Assembly: GCA_020047875.1 (NCBI GenBank)
Contig: JAIFNE010000225.1
Location: forward strand, 1-7,107
Source: Hydrogenophaga sp.
GTDB lineage: Bacteria; Pseudomonadota; Gammaproteobacteria; Burkholderiales; Burkholderiaceae_C
Length of the DNA: 7,107 nucleotides
Direction: 5' to 3'
Under the pieces are notes generated by a model that saw only the letters and a program-made list of their open reading frames with translations, ran no database searches and was not told where the DNA came from. Shown here in pieces: positions 6,233 to 7,107 of the stretch. The position numbers and the translations under genes are program-made. The first letter of the stretch is position 1. Each line of letters starts with the position of its first letter.

Positions 6233-7107
6233 ATGGGCCCCGGCCCCGGCGAGCGCGGCGGGCAGATCGTGTTCGACGGCACGCCCGAAGACGTGCGACA
6301 GGCCGACACGCTCACCGGCGCCTACCTCGGCGCGCGCAAGCAGGTCGGCATGGGCTTCAAGCGCATGGTGACCGACAGCACGCCGCGCCTCATTCTGGAA
6401 GGCGCGCGCGAGCACAACCTGAAAAATCTCACGGTTGACTTTCCGCTGCAGCGGCTGGTGGTCGTCACCGGCGTCTCGGGCTCCGGCAAGTCCAGCCTGA
6501 TCCAGGACGTGCTCGCGCCCGCGCTGCTGCGCCACTTCGGCAAGTCGACCGACGCGCCTGGCGCCCACGATCGCCTGCTCGGCGCCGATCACCTGAGCGA
6601 GGTGGTGTTTGTCGATCAGTCGCCCATCGGCAAGACCGCGCGCTCCAACCCGGTGAGCTATGTCGGCGCCTGGGACGCCATGCGCGCCCTGTTTGCCGAC
6701 GCACCGCTGGCGCGCCAGCGCAGCTACACCGCGGCCAAGTTCAGCTTCAACGGCGGCGACGGCCGCTGCCCCACCTGCGGCGGCTCGGGCTTTGAGCATG
6801 TGGAAATGCAGTTCCTGAGCGACGTGTACCTGCGCTGCCCCGACTGCGATGGCAAGCGCTACCGTCCCGAGGTGCTGGAGGTGCGCATCGAACGCGGTGG
6901 CCGCATGCTCAACGTGGCCGACGTGCTCGACCTCACCGTCAGTGAAGCCGCCGCGCTGTTCGGGAACGATCGCGAAGTCATCCGCGCCCTGCAACCCATC
7001 GTCGACGTGGGCCTGGAATACGTGAAGCTCGGCCAGCCGGTGCCCACCCTCTCGGGCGGCGAAGCGCAGCGCCTCAAGCTCGCCGGCTTCCTCGCCGATG
7101 CGGCCAA

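Larger units (their letters stand above)
4119..7107 (+). pseudogene. uvrA: UvrA-family excinuclease ABC subunit A paralogue, frameshifted (3' partial)
   Basis: UvrA proteins are tandem-ABC ATPases that find DNA damage in nucleotide excision repair. Frame one (4119-6371) gives ABC module I: Walker A GPSGSGKSS (58-66), DRMDKPAVDRVDG, DQTNPVRSSRSTVGTMTE, a zinc-module region with CEAC at 404-407, CPSCGGARL, signature LSGGEVQR from 642, Walker B ending Asp668-Glu669 and H-loop His701. After Ala704 the frame is lost and 46 unrelated residues precede a TGA. The UvrA sequence resumes at 6230 in another frame (DMGPGPGERGG, second Walker A at 6470, canonical CPTC...CPDC zinc module at 6767-6847, second signature LSGGEAQR near the end) and is open to the window edge. 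The wording differs from standard UvrA1 (E. coli type), so this is likely an extra paralogue. Residues 174-257 are a repeat insert. No strong SD precedes the ATG. A sequencing or assembly error cannot be excluded, but the gap is about 28 nt, not a homopolymer slip. Confidence 0.85.

Noticed and set aside
6222..6240. Programmed frameshifting to join the two uvrA halves
   Set aside because: There is no slippery heptamer, and about nine residues present in relatives are missing, so a deletion explains the data better.
5241..6994. Long minus-strand ORFs opposite uvrA
   Set aside because: Low-complexity Ala/Arg/Val-rich shadows of the well-conserved UvrA reading on the plus strand.

Overview
The window looks like chromosome from a high-GC betaproteobacterium of the Burkholderiales, most likely the Comamonadaceae (Hydrogenophaga, Acidovorax, Variovorax or a relative). 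The basis is the strong G/C bias at third codon positions, the gene types, and a tandem palindromic element at 4638-4889 that I recognise from memory as a repeat common in that family. The genus is an inference.

Left part (1-3248): a nitrogen/ureide-flavoured block. The window opens inside the ATPase gene of a dipeptide-type ABC importer (DppD-like). Its stop overlaps, as ATGA, the start of an amidase-signature hydrolase closely resembling plant AMI1-type amidases. Convergent to it, with one base between the stops, is allA (ureidoglycolate lyase, the step that frees urea and glyoxylate from ureidoglycolate). Divergent from allA, with about 20 bp between the proposed starts, is a GntR/FCD-family regulator. 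A plausible reading is uptake and hydrolysis of an amide or ureide nitrogen source under control of the GntR protein; the substrate cannot be read from sequence.

Middle (3249-4118): a short region without a convincing gene that carries an 8-bp-stem hairpin, then a single-domain UspA-type universal stress protein with a good ribosome binding site, a likely Rho-independent terminator, and a leader with two mutually exclusive hairpins.

Right part (4119-7107, running off the end): a UvrA-family (excinuclease A-like) gene that appears broken. It carries three in-frame 84-bp copies of the palindromic element, adding an 84-residue low-complexity insert, and later has an out-of-frame deletion of about 28 nt just after the H-loop of the first ABC module. 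The first reading frame then ends 46 codons later, while the second half of UvrA continues intact in another frame to the window edge.

I see no tRNA, rRNA, CRISPR array, insertion sequence or phage gene. The most unusual items are the repeat-invaded, frameshifted uvrA paralogue and the uncharacterised importer-amidase / allA-GntR gene set.
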